From JANRLJ01 sp034437895 (lineage in GTDB: Bacteria; Chloroflexota; Anaerolineae; Aggregatilineales; Phototrophicaceae), in the NCBI GenBank assembly GCA_034437895.1, contig DAOTTO010000214.1:1-5337 (forward strand): a stretch of DNA of 5,337 nucleotides. The letters are read 5' to 3'. This document shows, in pieces, positions 5,266 through 5,337 of this stretch; the first letter of the stretch is position 1; each line of letters begins with the position of its first letter. The translations under genes were made by a program, and so were the position numbers. The notes beneath the pieces are model-generated. The model had not been told where the DNA came from. It did not search any database and worked only from the letters and a program-made list of their open reading frames with translations.

Positions 5266-5337
5266 ATGAATATGCGTGAGTTACTGATTGCGAAACTGGA
5301 TGAACTCTCCGAGCAAGACATCGCCGACCTGGTGCAA
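5266..5337 (+). CDS. Start of a small gene, antitoxin-like N-terminus (cut by window end)
   Basis: ATG at 5266 opens 24 codons that run off the window: MNMRELLIAKLDELSEQDIADLVQ in two parts, a basic-then-acidic amphipathic helix (RELLIAKLDEL) followed by SEQDIADLV. ACAGG (5253-5257) is a weak ribosome-binding site 8 nt upstream; a second ATG at 5272 is also possible. The pattern 'short helix, acidic turn, second helix ending in LV' resembles the start of the antitoxin at 4507 and of many short antitoxins in Chloroflexota and cyanobacteria. It is therefore plausibly the first gene of a second toxin-antitoxin pair. With only 24 residues, this is a guess. Confidence 0.45.
   Translation, partial: MNMRELLIAKLDELSEQDIADLVQ

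Noticed and set aside
1..5337. CRISPR arrays, tRNA or rRNA genes, riboswitches
   Set aside because: I looked for regularly spaced repeats, tRNA cloverleaf signatures and conserved rRNA segments and saw none.

Overview
The window looks like an accessory, defence-type region of a bacterial chromosome, bordered and scarred by mobile-element debris. Base composition is moderate (about half G+C by eye). The mix of an Uma2-family nuclease remnant, IS66 and IS5-type transposase remnants, a MmeI-like restriction-modification enzyme and PIN-domain toxin-antitoxin genes is typical of Chloroflexota (Anaerolineae-like) or cyanobacterial genomes. Chloroflexota is my best guess from the gene mix only; there is no taxonomic marker here.

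Layout. Positions 1-134 hold the last 43 codons of an IS5-type transposase, cut by the window edge, followed by a palindrome (134-157) and a tandem 9-bp direct repeat (172-191). A small stand-alone response-regulator receiver protein follows at 305-685 (+). Positions 686-836 are non-coding. Positions 837-1275 (-) form a composite pseudogene. Its upstream part is the start of an Uma2-family nuclease gene with an apparent internal deletion. That part runs directly, and out of frame, into the last ~100 codons of an IS66-family transposase. Positions 1276-1493 are non-coding apart from an extended -10 promoter candidate (TGGTACAAT) and a perfect 8-bp inverted repeat in front of the main gene.

The main gene (1494-4355, +, 953 aa) is a single-chain restriction-modification enzyme of the MmeI (type IIL/IIG) kind: an N-terminal D-X9-E-X-K nuclease, a helical connector, a gamma-type N6-adenine methyltransferase core and a C-terminal target-recognition region. 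It appears intact. Downstream on the same strand come a short antitoxin-like remnant (4361-4495), a 93-aa antitoxin-like gene (4507-4788), a PIN-domain VapC-like toxin (4789-5208) that starts on the base after the antitoxin stop, and the first 24 codons of another gene (5266 to the window end) with an antitoxin-like N-terminal helix.

How they may work together. The restriction-modification enzyme and the toxin-antitoxin pair are same-strand neighbours with short gaps (151 bp between them, partly filled by the remnant), so co-transcription is possible but not shown. The remnant and the antitoxin share a C-terminal pattern (YDxxKDP, then E-[ED]-IL-x2-E-x-G), so the locus has held at least two related antitoxins. 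I see no clearly new multi-gene system. The points most worth follow-up are the antitoxin duplication and its shared tail, the overlapping hairpins in the leader of the restriction-modification gene, and the recognition specificity of that enzyme.
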